Positions 49,440-60,912 of a DNA stretch of 64,000 nt are shown one piece after another. The notes under the pieces are model-generated. The model did not search any database. It was given only the letters and a program-made list of their open reading frames with translations, and was not told where the DNA came from. Location: assembly GCA_003952965.2 (NCBI GenBank), contig CM025851.1, positions 25,074,092 to 25,138,091 on the forward strand, given 5' to 3'. The first letter of the stretch is position 1; each line of letters starts with the position of its first letter. The translations under genes were made by a program, and so were the position numbers. The stretch comes from Morella rubra. Lineage: Eukaryota; Streptophyta; Magnoliopsida; Fagales; Myricaceae.

Positions 49440-52069
49440 ATGGAAAAGGCCATGATTCAACCACTGATCGCTGCGTTAATCTCTTTCTTAATCGCAACCA
49501 GAGCTTACAGACGAAAATCTCTCGACCTTTCTGGAGCTCTTGCCGGCTTCGTTGTTATGACCATCCACATTGCCCTGGGATACAGGTCCGTTCTTGTTCT
49601 ATTTTCATCTTTTATTTCGTGTGTTCGATAAGAAAGTGTTAAGAAAAGGAAAGAAATGGTGGATTGGATTACTTAATGTTTTCTTGGTTGATTCTTTTAG
49701 GTATGGGGCTATGCTACTTGTGTTCTTTTTCACTTCCTCCAAGCTCACGAAGGTAGGCGAAGAGAAAAAGCGACTCGTCGATGCTGATTACAAGGAAGGT
49801 GGACAAAGAAACTGGTAATAGTCTCTGATTGATTTAGTCCGATTCAAGTAAAAAACTCTTCGCCAGAGTGATCTTGTCTAAATTTCACGGCCAATATATA
49901 TATGCGATGTAGTAGTTTGAGGTGCTGCCACTAGCTTAGAATTTCAGTCATTCACTACTGGATAGCGTTTGCTTTAATTAGTTCTTTGTTTTTTTTTCCA
50001 AGCAAGTTCTTTGTTCTTGTGAGCCTGTAAAGTGCACTTTAATCATGTACAAAGTACTACATGTAAAAGAATGCCCGCTATCTAAAATTTTGTTTCTGAA
50101 TTATTGTGGACTGTGGATAACGCACATCTAAGGCTCACAAATTGGCACGTGCTGGTATTTTCTTCCCGGAAAAAGAAAAAGAAAAGAAAATTGCTATTCT
50201 ATAAGTTCACTTTAATCATGTACAAAGTACTACATGTAAAAGAATGCCCGCTACATAAAATTCTTGACATATTTGAATTGCTTGTATGGGATCATTTCAA
50301 GTTAAAGAATGTATCCTAGCAGTGACGAACACTTGAATGGACTTGCTCAATACTTCACACACTCTTGGTAACTGTATTTTCTTTTCCCAATTTCTTTTTA
50401 TCATCCACACATTGATATCATCAAAATGATATGGTAAACATATGAGCATGCATATGATTATGGGTAATGCTCTATACATCTCTTGAAACTTTTGGAATGG
50501 AAAAGTGCCAAATTTTGATGATGCGTGTCAATTAGCTGTTTACTCCTTTTTGTTCTTTTCAGATACAAGTTCTGTTCAATAGTGGCATCGCTACAGTTTT
50601 AGTTGTTGTCACATGGAAATTGACAGGATGGAAGAAAAGTGTTTGGACTCTAAAGACTCAACTCTTTATTTACACACTCATTGGTGGCATTATTGGTCAC
50701 TATTGCTGCTGTAATGGTGACACCTGGTCTCTGAACTTGGGATACTTAGTGATGAACAACCTCGGCTAATTAAACTTTCAAGGTGAATTTGCTTAAAAAA
50801 TGTTGTCTGTTCATCGGGTGTCATTCTTTGCCCATTTCTTTGCATGCACTTTTGCAGAGCCCATATATATATATATATATTTTTATGTAGAAGCATTTAC
50901 CTGCAAATTGTCTTACTCTTGCAACCGAATCCAACTATTGGAGGCAGGAAGTAACTTTATCTAGTATTGGTGGTCCCTCTACTGCAACTAAGTTTTGGTC
51001 TCTTTTTTTTTTTTTTTGGCTCCGCAACTTGATCTTGCTACAACCGCTCAGTTAGTTTCTAGAAGATTCACTTCTCCCAAAGTTATTAAGCATTGCATGC
51101 ACACTTGCTGTTTTTAACCCTTTTTAAAGCTCGAGCCTACACCAACATGTTTCTCAAGGATGTGTCATGATGAATATAGTTTTTCTTCCACATCCACCCT
51201 ATTTGCGTTCTCTGCTTTTCAACAATTTGTTCTCAGTTTCTTTATTAATATCTCGTGTATTTGAAGCAATCCTTCCATATCTCATATCTCACTTTTAAAA
51301 CCCAATGATCAGAACAATACAAGGCTATGAGTAGTAGTTCACGCTTTTGATGATGTTTTACATCATTAGTATTTTTATGCAAACTAAAGGAAGTTGTCTT
51401 GCTTGTTAGATATAGAGGGCATTTAGGAATGCTAACTCTAAAACATCATTAGTTTTTATGCAAACTAAAGGAAGTTGTCTTGCTTGTTAGATATAGATGG
51501 CTTAGGAATGCTAACTCTTTCCTATGTTGTTGGCAGCGTGTTCGGAGGGGTACAAATGGTGGTGTGACAAAAGCAGGACTCTTAGCAGCTGCAGCTGCAG
51601 GCAGTGTCATAGGACTAACTTTTGTGGTCTTTGGATTTTTCACGACAAGATGCGCATATGATGTAGCTTTAAAGCAGCTATTGGTAGTACCTCTTTCTGC
51701 TCTGGCGGGAGTCTGTGGAAGTCTCATAGATTCTCTTTTGGGAGCAACACTGCAATTCAGTGGGTTCTGCTCTGTACGTAATAAGGTACTTTAATACTTC
51801 TACTCTACATTTTATTACGCATATCAGCGTGTGGATTCTGCTATGTGGGATAATTGCATTACATTCACTTATGACCTGATCAGTTTATTCTTGAGAATGT
51901 TTAAGCCTCTCCTAAACATTTTCTTGTTGTCAACCAGGTTGTTGGAAAACCAGGACCAACGGTGAAAAGGATTTCAGGTCTTAGCATTCTTGACAACAAT
52001 GGTGTGAATCTTGTGTCAATATTGCTGACCACAATGCTGACTTCCATTGCCTGCAAGTACATTTTCTAA
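49440..52069 (+). CDS. PGR: PGR / TMEM19-family (DUF92) membrane protein, frame disturbed
   Basis: Five exons: 49440-49585, 49701-49814, 50563-50782, 51537-51785, 51938-52069. The protein starts MEKAMIQPLIAALISFLI and ends LTSIACKYIF. It is a hydrophobic multi-span protein of the plant PGR family, related to animal TMEM19 and to the phytyl-phosphate kinase VTE6 by DUF92. Conserved pieces include RRKSLDLSGALAGFVVMTIH, GGIIGHYCCCNGDTWS, GTNGGVTKAGLL, SLIDSLLGATLQFSGFCSVR and VVGKPGPTVKRISG. Against the family there is one base missing at the exon 2 donor (AACTGGTAATAG, where AAC-TGG-GT is expected), one in GDTWS-SELG near 50733, and one at the end of exon 3 (ACTTTCAAG). As written the frame stops in exon 3. 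All three are single-base losses, so consensus error is as likely as gene death. Confidence 0.82.
50028..50265. repeat. Direct repeat in PGR intron 2
   Basis: A block of about 60 bases (CACTTTAATCATGTACAAAG, then TACTACATGTAAAAGAATGC) at 50034-50095 recurs at about 50207-50265, roughly 173 bases downstream, with few mismatches. Confidence 0.8.
51362..51520. repeat. Tandem duplication in PGR intron 3
   Basis: Two adjacent copies of about 80 bases each contain ATGCAAACTAAAGGAAGTTG, CTTGCTTGTTAGATATAGA and AGGAATGCTAACTC. The second copy lies directly before the exon 4 acceptor at 51536. The duplication may bring extra branch-point or pyrimidine sequence close to the acceptor. Confidence 0.85.
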
Positions 52070-52954
52070 AACCACCTATACAAGTGAATGATTTTGAGCA
52101 TTCACACGGCTCAGACCTTGCAGATTACAGTTGATACATGTAACAACTATACCATAAATGTATCATTTGGAACCTTGAATCTGATGCCAATCTTAGGATG
52201 AATAAAGTGAGCTTTTCCCCAAAACCCAAAACTCCTGTGTGGTTGTTTATTGTTTCAGGGTAAATGACTGGCAGTTGTTCCTTTTCACGGTTATCAATCC
52301 CGAATATGTTAGCAAGGGAATAATTGCTTCCCTTATTTCACTCAGCAGAGAGACAAACTGAAAACTTGTTTTGTGGCATAATGATCCAGAAGTTTTGCCA
52401 CCAAAAGCCAGGTTTCAGGCTTGGCTATCTTTCTCAGCATTCTCACATTAGGGTAGAGGAGTCGGTTTGTGCCTTATTTCACCCGGCGGTTCATACGTTC
52501 TTCTTTCTTCTTTCCCTCATAAACCGTGTTTCCGGTAACACAGCCGTAGTCCAAGAGAGGGTAACAGATGCGTACAGGAGAAGTAAGAGCTGGAAGAAGT
52601 ATATACGTAACTATGCTTGATCTAAAGAGCAGATAGACGGCAGGAAACCTCACGGTGATTTCTCATTTACTCGGAACATTTTTTACGGACTTCCGACTTC
52701 GAGTCTCGGCGCGCGCTACGCGGACGTTTCTCGTTAAGCTAAATCACCGGCAGACCAATTCCAATTCACCCTCGTAGAATCATCAATCATCCTCTGCTAA
52801 TTCTTTTGGGGGCTGTCGTGGGTAATTTTGCCATGGCTCATAAAGGGGCTCTAAGCTAATGGGGCGCAAAACATTCAAAGTGCATTTTTATAATATTAAT
52901 AAATAGTAATAAATTCAAAATATACTTATTAATAAAATTTAGTTAAAACATATT
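52070..52954. other. 3' flank of the PGR gene and intergenic DNA
   Basis: It likely includes the PGR 3' UTR at its start. The open segment at 52324-52620 matches nothing known. Confidence 0.4.
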
Positions 52955-53330
52955 CTTCTAGATTTTTAACTTTATAGGATGCAAAATTACTTATAAAAAA
53001 ATTTTATATTCTAAGATTTGTTAATATATCATTTTCAATTGATAATATGACTAATTCATTTAATATTTCTTGTGTCATAGTTGATCTTATGTAGGATTTT
53101 ATTAGTTTTTATTTTGAAAAACTTCTTTCTGCATAAGTAACAATTATAAGTATTCTCAATAATATTCTATAAGCAATACTTACATTTGAAAAAGAGTCTA
53201 ATCTTTTATATATAGAGTTTAAGAGTTCAATTGAAGTGTAGTCTCTTATCTTAAAATCTTCGATTACACTTTCATTCTAAAATAAATCTAAATCATCAAT
53301 ATCAACATGATCTTCATGTTTTAAATATTT
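52955..53330 (-). mobile_element. hAT transposase C-terminal dimerisation fragment
   Basis: Minus-strand reading gives LDSFSNVSIAYRILLRILII, then TYAERSFSK, then LIKSYIRSTMTQEILNELVI and LSIENDI. This is the hAT-family C-terminal dimerisation domain of the plant 'TTF-type zinc finger' transposases. The A-E-R-S-F-S-K signature is intact but stops interrupt the frame. The rest of the transposase is not recognisable in the AT-rich sequence up to 53930. Confidence 0.75.
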
Positions 53331-54567
53331 TTAAATACAAGAAATGTTGTTTTTCAGTCATCCTCATCAGGATTTTAAATTTTTGCAATTAAATAAAAAA
53401 CCAAAAATAAAATACAAATAATGATAACTACAACAAATAAAATTTTTTTAAAATAGATTAATTGTGAAATGGTTTATAGATTAATCCTTTTAAGATAGAT
53501 TAATGGTGCCTTCAAAAAGGAGATTTAATTGGCTTGTTTTATAGAATAAAATTTAATTAACTAAAATTCTATACAAATAACTTTAACTTAAATTTTTGTG
53601 TCTTTGTTATTAAATATTTTTTAAATATACTTATTAAAGAAAATTATTAATTAGTTAACTAGACTTTATAGGATTGATGATGGTTTAATAAAGGAGAAAT
53701 AGGTGAAAAGTTAATAGTTAATAGTTATTTTTATCAAAGAATAAAAATTAATTAACTAAAATAATATACAAATAGCTTTAAAGTTAAAATTTTTTAGGAC
53801 TTATCATTAAATATTTTTTAAATATAATTATTAAAGAAAATTTTGAGGACTATAATTTAAAGGAATCAGTCAACGGCCTGCTGCCCAGAGCTGGAGCCGC
53901 CCCGGGCCGCTCACTTCACCATTTAGTGAAAGTTCCATTTGACTAAAGAACAACTGGTTAATGCAGGTCATATCAGGCGGGACTCACGTGTCAGTCACGC
54001 TGGAGTCACATCAATCCTGGTGGAAAATCCCCGTCTAATATGGATCTGAGAGGCATGTGCCATGATAGGTTTTAGCTTCTCATCATCCTCTCAGACCAAC
54101 ATGGTCTTTCCTTGTTCCCTCCGTGGTCTGAACCACATATCGTATGTACCATCTGCGTAAAGGAGTGAAGTGGGAACCAGGTCTGTTCGAAACTCCAATT
54201 AAAGTGGAAACTCTCACTTATTGGTTTCTAATATCCATATAAGAGAGTGACTAAGATCTCTGCAATTTCCTGACCCAATTGCATACTATAATTTGGAGAA
54301 GATCCTAATCTGATACCATATTATTCTGAACAGTTGATTGGATGTTACTGGTAAACCAACAGAAAAAATATAAATGGTACGAATATAGCCCAACAAGCAA
54401 ACACTGAGAGTGGATCCCATATATGAATCTTATTTGAGTACACAACGAGGGATGTCTTCAGCGAAGAAAACAACGAAGAGAAATACAGGCTGCAGTGATA
54501 AAATTCCGTTTGTCCTTTTTATTACATTCACCCACAACTCTGTAAATTCAGAGGGAAATCTGTTTAA
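53331..54567. other. AT-rich transposon remnant, then intergenic DNA
   Basis: 53331-53870 is very AT-rich and probably part of the hAT relic, ending near CCAGAGCTGGAGCCGCCCC (53886-53905). The remainder, which includes the 3' flank of the CYSTM gene, shows no gene. Confidence 0.4.
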
Positions 54568-55167
54568 TTAGCCACAGTTGCAGCAGAGAATATCTAAGCA
54601 ACACTCGCAAGTCTCGTAGCAGCAGAAACAGCAACACATCGCGAATAAACTGCATTCAACCAGGTGGGAAATATAAGTAAAAGACGAAAACAAATCGGTA
54701 TCCAAACTACACCTTAAGTTTCAGCCTCTTTTGGTAATGTTGGTACACTTATTTTTCCTGATTTCCTGATCTTCGGAGTCAAAACAGGAGACAGTTGGAT
54801 AATTACAAGGATATTCAACTCAGTTTAGCCTAATTTCCCACAAAAAATGATTACTTCTTAACCCAAATCACTGGATCGATCGGCTGCATATATAAATCTT
54901 ATCTTGCCATTAATTAATTACTGTGTCTAAAACCATATTCTCCACCACTACCAGTACCAACTCTTCATTTGATTCATGGGTACACAGCTAAGAACGAACT
55001 CCAAATTGTTGAAGGTCTCCACCAAAAAAAATGGCTACAACAGAAGCAATATTACCGAAACTAAAACCATAGATATATACGTACCAAGCATAAAGGCAGC
55101 CTTTTTCCTCGTGGCGTCTTCGTACATGGTCATAATACCCCATCTCTTGGTAGCCTGGTGGGTCCAT
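54568..55167 (-). CDS. CYSTM-type small cysteine-rich protein (54 residues)
   Basis: Two exons on minus: 55085-55167 and 54568-54649. Exon 1 reads [20 protein letters not shown] then EKGCLYA, and its donor GTACGT splits a Cys codon. Exon 2 gives [19 protein letters not shown] then ILCCNCG and stop. The intron is 435 bases, GT-AG, and the join is in phase (TG + T). The layout is a short Pro/Tyr/charged head and a tail in which about half the residues are cysteine. This fits the plant CYSTM family of tail-anchored stress proteins. Both exons are too short for ordinary ORF finding. Function is inferred from family only. Confidence 0.8.
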
Positions 55168-55505
55168 TCTGTCTTTTCTTCTTCTTCGTTCTTTCCTGAT
55201 CCCTGCTCCTCTCAGAATAGTCTGGTCTGAACTGATAAGGGGTTTGGTACAAGAGTGATTCACATGTACACAAGGAGCTGAAATATGATGGATATATAAT
55301 AATACCCGAATAAGCAGGGATCGAGAGGAAGCGTGATGAAAGGGAGTGGTTATTATTTTATCTTGTTTTGGAGGTAGACCTCAACCGAACTCATCTGCAC
55401 GTCCGCGTGTTCAGATATACAGAGGAAGTAACATCCCTTTTTTAGCATTCGTATCGGCGTATTTAATTTTGGCTCTTTATTTTAAATAAAAATTATTATT
55501 TTTTT

Positions 55506-55552
<47 letters not shown>

Positions 55553-55850
55553 TAATTTTAATATATTTTTATTATTTTATTTAAATATTATTTTTTAAAA
55601 TTTTTTATTTTTCTATATTTAATTTTTTAATATTGTATTTAAAGAGTTGGGGGAAAAGAAAATGAAAAAAGAAAGTAAAAAGGGAGAATGGTGAGAGCTA
55701 GAGTAAGAATAAGAAAATAAGAGAGAGAGAGAGAGTGAGGCTAGGGAGGGAAAAAAGAAGAAAAAAAAAAGATAAGAGGATTCCTAGTAGCTTATTTAAA
55801 TTTGGCTCTCTACTTTAACCAAAAAACACACTTATCTATTTTAACTATCA
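55168..55850. other. Promoter side of the CYSTM gene, then low-complexity AT DNA up to the gap
   Basis: 55480-55660 is almost pure A/T with a T run of about 40 bases near 55512-55550. Purine-rich GAGAGAGAG tracts follow at 55680-55770. Such sequence probably stopped the assembly. Confidence 0.6.
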
Positions 55851-56850
55851 NNNNNNNNNNNNNNNNNNNNNNNNNNNNNNNNNNNNNNNNNNNNNNNNNN
55901 NNNNNNNNNNNNNNNNNNNNNNNNNNNNNNNNNNNNNNNNNNNNNNNNNNNNNNNNNNNNNNNNNNNNNNNNNNNNNNNNNNNNNNNNNNNNNNNNNNNN
56001 NNNNNNNNNNNNNNNNNNNNNNNNNNNNNNNNNNNNNNNNNNNNNNNNNNNNNNNNNNNNNNNNNNNNNNNNNNNNNNNNNNNNNNNNNNNNNNNNNNNN
56101 NNNNNNNNNNNNNNNNNNNNNNNNNNNNNNNNNNNNNNNNNNNNNNNNNNNNNNNNNNNNNNNNNNNNNNNNNNNNNNNNNNNNNNNNNNNNNNNNNNNN
56201 NNNNNNNNNNNNNNNNNNNNNNNNNNNNNNNNNNNNNNNNNNNNNNNNNNNNNNNNNNNNNNNNNNNNNNNNNNNNNNNNNNNNNNNNNNNNNNNNNNNN
56301 NNNNNNNNNNNNNNNNNNNNNNNNNNNNNNNNNNNNNNNNNNNNNNNNNNNNNNNNNNNNNNNNNNNNNNNNNNNNNNNNNNNNNNNNNNNNNNNNNNNN
56401 NNNNNNNNNNNNNNNNNNNNNNNNNNNNNNNNNNNNNNNNNNNNNNNNNNNNNNNNNNNNNNNNNNNNNNNNNNNNNNNNNNNNNNNNNNNNNNNNNNNN
56501 NNNNNNNNNNNNNNNNNNNNNNNNNNNNNNNNNNNNNNNNNNNNNNNNNNNNNNNNNNNNNNNNNNNNNNNNNNNNNNNNNNNNNNNNNNNNNNNNNNNN
56601 NNNNNNNNNNNNNNNNNNNNNNNNNNNNNNNNNNNNNNNNNNNNNNNNNNNNNNNNNNNNNNNNNNNNNNNNNNNNNNNNNNNNNNNNNNNNNNNNNNNN
56701 NNNNNNNNNNNNNNNNNNNNNNNNNNNNNNNNNNNNNNNNNNNNNNNNNNNNNNNNNNNNNNNNNNNNNNNNNNNNNNNNNNNNNNNNNNNNNNNNNNNN
56801 NNNNNNNNNNNNNNNNNNNNNNNNNNNNNNNNNNNNNNNNNNNNNNNNNN
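55851..56850. other. Assembly gap, exactly 1000 N
   Basis: The run of N is exactly 1000 long, which is a conventional placeholder, so the true distance is unknown. Reading frames that appear to cross it are meaningless. Confidence 1.
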
Positions 56851-57149
56851 ATTTAAGATGATGGGTGGCAAGTGCTGAGATTTATAGGGAAAAGAAATTA
56901 TCTCTTGCATTGAACTATAGCAGAATTCTCCCAATAAAATCCAGGGATCCGAATCCAACAATGTCACATGAACCTCTCCCACATCCACATTTGTAATCTT
57001 AGCTTGGATGAATTTTAACCCGGTTCAATTAGATATTCTTATCCGGATACAAGATTTCTCTTTTTGAAATCAGGATATAAACTTTCCAATTTTATTGGTC
57101 ATGCACGATGAATAGATAAAGCTTCAAGAAAGATTGGTGGAGGAGGTAC

Positions 57150-57571
57150 CTTAAGAGTTCGCAGAAAAGAGTCAAAATTGGAGACGGAGAAGCAGATGTG
57201 GTGACCTCGGGGTAGATGGCTGGGGTCCGCAACGGGTGACACGGCGCTCCAGGGACCTTCCGGAAGCTTCGAGCTGGGGTTCCTCTCGATGAGGTGGAGC
57301 TGGAAAGCTGAACCCATATTCAACCATATGACCTTAAACTCCAAGAAGTTTGGGCTCTCTACCTCCTCGAACCCAAAAATCTACACGATTGAAATGGAAT
57401 TGTTTTTCAGAAAAATATACATTAAATTCAAAAAGAACATAGAAGCTTGTTGGGGGAGGGGGTTGGATTTCAGTGGACGACCTCCTTGTAGAAGTTGGCG
57501 AGGCGCCTGATGTCTGACGATTCTCTGGATATGTGGTTCAGGGTCACTCCTTTTGCCACTGGTGCTGCCAT
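57150..57571 (-). CDS. Glyoxalase I / bleomycin-resistance family protein, 5' two exons only
   Basis: Exon 1 at 57482-57571 (MAAPVAKGVTLNHISRESSD then IRRLANFYKE) and exon 2 at 57150-57380 (FGFEEVESPNFLEFKVIWLN, LHLIERNPSSKLPEG, SHLPRGHHICFSVSNFDSFL, RTLK). Both donors and the acceptor are canonical and in phase. This is the vicinal-oxygen-chelate fold of plant glyoxalase-like proteins; LNHIS and GHHICFSV carry metal-site-type histidines. The expected last exon (FFFDPDGNGLE-type) is not in 56851-57149 and probably lies inside the 1000-N gap. The call is secure but the gene is incomplete. Confidence 0.85.
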
Positions 57572-57699
57572 TTCCTACCGTTCTTTGTTCTGGTGGAAAA
57601 TGTGAATGGGAAGGTCTTATATCGAGTTTTTGTTGACGACGTGTAGTATACCGTCAGCTGCCGATGGATGGGGTCTTTGTTAAAGAGCCGTGGCAAAAT

Positions 57700-57830
57700 C
57701 TTACGCAGATCGACTATAAAGCATGAAATATTAAATAGATTAACCATATTATCAATTAAAAATGATATTAAAACGAATAGTGAATATAAATTTTTTCTCA
57801 GTAATTATGCATCTAAAAAATCTAAATGAA
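57700..57830 (+). mobile_element. Second hAT dimerisation-domain fragment
   Basis: The plus strand reads TIKHEILNRLTILSIKNDI. It is similar to the STMTQEILNELVILSIENDI part of the fragment at 52955-53330, so it is a second, shorter relic of a related hAT transposase. It lies just upstream of the glyoxalase-like gene. Confidence 0.6.
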
Positions 57831-58828
57831 TAATTTTCACTAAAATTTATTGATATTTAACAATTATAAAATAATATTTTACAACCTATTACAAAGACTT
57901 CATTTAGGGGGCTCACCTAAGACCCCGACAAGTGATATAGAACCGCTCCTAGTTCCAAGTGCCACCAGGCGGTCCAAGCAACGATCATGGTCTGTCAGTC
58001 AAAAATTAGTTATAACCAAGCAACCTCCTTTCTAATCCTTCTTCACTGAATATTGAACCAGAGGAAATAACTGACATTCTTCTTTGATTTGGGTTTCTTG
58101 TCAACGTCTAGCAACATATAAAAGGAACTCAGCAATCTTTCTCAATTGTGATCAATATATTTTTTCTTTTGTAAAGAATAAAAATAGAGATGGGAATTGA
58201 GGAACTTGTTCTTTTTTTTTTTTCTTTTTTTTTTCGTTTTCTCTATTCTGCCCTGCTCAACTACGTAGCTTTTGTTAATAAAGAAGAAACTCACATTTCT
58301 ATCTCCTCCAATAAACCCTCAGGGATAAAATATTCTTTCCTCTGTTTTGTTCTCTGTTTTTAAGTTCCCAGCACTAGAGTGAATTGACCTGATTCACCAG
58401 CAAAATCAACCAAAGAAAACCAACCCGAACCAGTACAATGCATGTCAGATATATCTTTTCTCGGTGAGCATCAAAAGTCTCAAGTGTTTTCATGATCAAG
58501 CTGCTTTAATCCAGCTCAGTACTAACCCATTTTATGGTCTTTTTAATTGCAACAAATCATCGGTTCTTGGGAGAGAAACAGATAACACCCATTCAAAGTA
58601 TAGCTGACATGTGATAATGTGCCTCTAGGTAAACTTGAAAAACAGGTGTGATCAAACAACGGTACAGAACAAAGTAGCCCCACAGGTGGAAGACAAAAAT
58701 TAATTCTCCATAATTAGGAAACATGTCTTATTAACTGACAATGAACCGATTATATCTATTCAACAAGTATTACGACAAGTTTTGTCAGACGCTCTGTTAC
58801 CTGAAAAATTGTTAAAAACATCAGCTCA
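57831..58828. other. Intergenic DNA
   Basis: No gene recognised. There is a T-rich run at 58209-58233. It probably contains the 3' UTR of the PPR-DYW copy at its right end. Confidence 0.4.
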
Positions 58829-59876
58829 TCACCAGTAATCTCTACAAGAGCACTGACCGTCCCGAAAGCAATGATACCGATTGTTATCTCTGACAATAAT
58901 TTCTCTACAAACAATGCCTGAGATGAACTTGATGGCGCTATGGCAGTCTCCACAAATCCTAAGATTTTTTGTGATCCTTATAGGTACTCCAGGAGGGATA
59001 GTTATCAGGCCATAGGCAAGGGCAATCTTCTCGCTGTGGTACCAAACTTCAGATATTTTCTCTTCTTCTTCTAAGTCGTAGAGAGCAAAATTGGTATCAG
59101 GTACATAGCCAGCTTCTTTCATCTCCCTCCTCAGCTTAGCTAGCATTACCTGAATGTCTGAGTTTCTTTCATGGGAAGTGTCCTTTGCTTGGAAGATATG
59201 GACTGCATTCTTGACGGAGATCCAACTGCAGCCTACCCCCTTTTTTATACCGACATCATTCATCTCCTTCCTCACGAGAGTGGCTTCTTCCCACCTGCAT
59301 TAGTTATTTGTTTACTATCATCAGGAACCTCTTATAGACCACAAGAACGTAACAGAACACATATGCACACAAACACATGCAAAAGCAACAGCATACCAGT
59401 CTCTCTAGTTCCTACTTAGACCTCATTGTTGCTACGATGAGAAACCAATGCATCTAGTATCTAGCTCTACATTGCCTGGATGCTAGTGAAAGCAAATTTG
59501 ATAAAACAAACATCAAGGAAGAAGTAAATTTATGAAACCACTTGAAACTGAGTATCAACAGAAAGGGTTAGCTATGTTGAGAGAGAAAATTTCATTACAT
59601 TCCAGCAGCTGCAAACATATTTGAAAGCACCACATGATTGCCGGAGTCCTTGGGATCAAGTTCAAATAAGCTTTCAGCAGCAATTTTCCCCAGTTCTGGC
59701 TTCCCATACACTCTACACGCCCCTAAAAGAGCCCCCCATATTGATATTGTTGGTGGAATCGGCATTTGCTGTATAAATTCATAGGCACGCTCTACCATCC
59801 CAGCTCGCCCTAACAAGTCCACTACACATGTCTGTACGTGCTGGGAGACCGGGGATAGTGCGGAGACAGCGATCAT
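58829..59876 (-). pseudogene. PPR-DYW protein, C-terminal part only
   Basis: Organelle RNA-editing factor tail. Exon at 59599-59876 ([57 protein letters not shown]) and exon at 58829-59294 ([25 protein letters not shown], then the DYW deaminase with [22 protein letters not shown] and the end CSCRDYW). The 304-base intron splits the E motif and splices in phase to give [16 protein letters not shown]. The deaminase zinc signature HxE...CxxC (HSE, CGDC) is present. The PPR array that reads the RNA is missing: upstream of 59876 the frame no longer matches PPR sequence. It is therefore a 5'-truncated copy unless the array lies far upstream. Confidence 0.8.
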
Positions 59877-60651
59877 GTAGCGTGTTGAGGCGATGCGGCG
59901 GTCCTTAGTGAGGGCACAAATACATCGTATGCCCCTGACGTCCTAACAAAAATTTGAGTCTCTCGTATCGAAACCGGACGTAAGTAGCAAGCAAATTTGG
60001 ACGAGGAAGAGAGAAACCTGCTTTAAGTGGAAGGTTAGTATTAAAACTAATCTTAATGCAAAAAAAATGCTTGCAGGTGATGCCTTCCGGTAGAGGATCC
60101 ATATCTAGGAGCTGGCCAACAAAGGCACCAATAAGACTAATTATCAAGTTTTATCTCAAAATCAATTAATAATGGGAAGAAGTGACCCAACAGGTATATG
60201 AAGCACAAGATTAAATGGTCCTTAATCAATATGGGACTCTAATACTCCCCCTCACGTACAGGCCGAATGAACATAGTGCATGCACGTAGACAACACTAAG
60301 AAAAACAAACAAATAGGCTAAGCTCTATCATTTTTGCTAACCCAATCAAGTTTCATAAAAATGAAAAGAAGAAACAATATAAAAATTAAATAGTCCAATC
60401 AATGTGGGACTCTAACACTAATATTAGTGTTTATTCATACCGACCATAGCAAACCATGCAATTAAATCCAGAAAGTAGCAAAAGAAAGATCAATTTCGTC
60501 TAGCATCATTTCTGGAGACCAATGCTGGACGATCAGGAGATGACCTTTAAAGTTCCACGATACAAAACACGATCCTTATCTGGCACAGTGAGAAGTGGTA
60601 AATATACATGGAATTATCCAGAGCGTCAATCTGCAGTTAATCTGCAAATTT
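59877..60651. other. Intergenic DNA with an imperfect duplication
   Basis: The motif CAATATGGGACTCTAATACT near 60228, followed by CCCCCTCACG, recurs as CAATGTGGGACTCTAACACT near 60399. Such phrases are common in dispersed plant repeats, possibly a decayed LTR-type fragment. No gene is seen. Confidence 0.35.
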
Positions 60652-60912
60652 CTAGACATTATATAGAATATTCAAGAACACAGATTTGGTTGGCGGTTTA
60701 AGCCCAAAAAGTTTGCCAATTAGCACTCGGCTGGATTGTTGCTTTGCCAAATCAAAATCCATGGGTAAACGTTGAGAGAGTGAGTCCCAAGAGAGGGCCT
60801 CTGTAGGGTGAGTTAGGAGGGCTACGTCTTCAGCTATATCTGACATATTCAGAGGCATGTCTACGAGTGAAAACACTGGCGGAAGATAGGCTAGGATAAG
60901 AACCCTACGCAT
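60652..60912 (-). other. Open segment resembling the N-terminus of a LINE ORF1
   Basis: The 86-codon minus frame ends in SSRVLIGKLFGLKPPTKSVF. This resembles the 'LVGKLL..RP' start of DUF4283 proteins of plant non-LTR elements. No DUF4283 core or zinc knuckle follows, so it is at most a fragment. Confidence 0.35.

Noticed and set aside
55802-56988. Two long open frames (358 and 392 codons) on opposite strands
   Set aside because: They run through the 1000-N gap; nearly all codons are unknown bases.
60200-60460. A named LTR retroelement around the GGGACTCTAA phrases
   Set aside because: Only a short imperfect duplication is visible; there are no clear termini, primer site or coding region.
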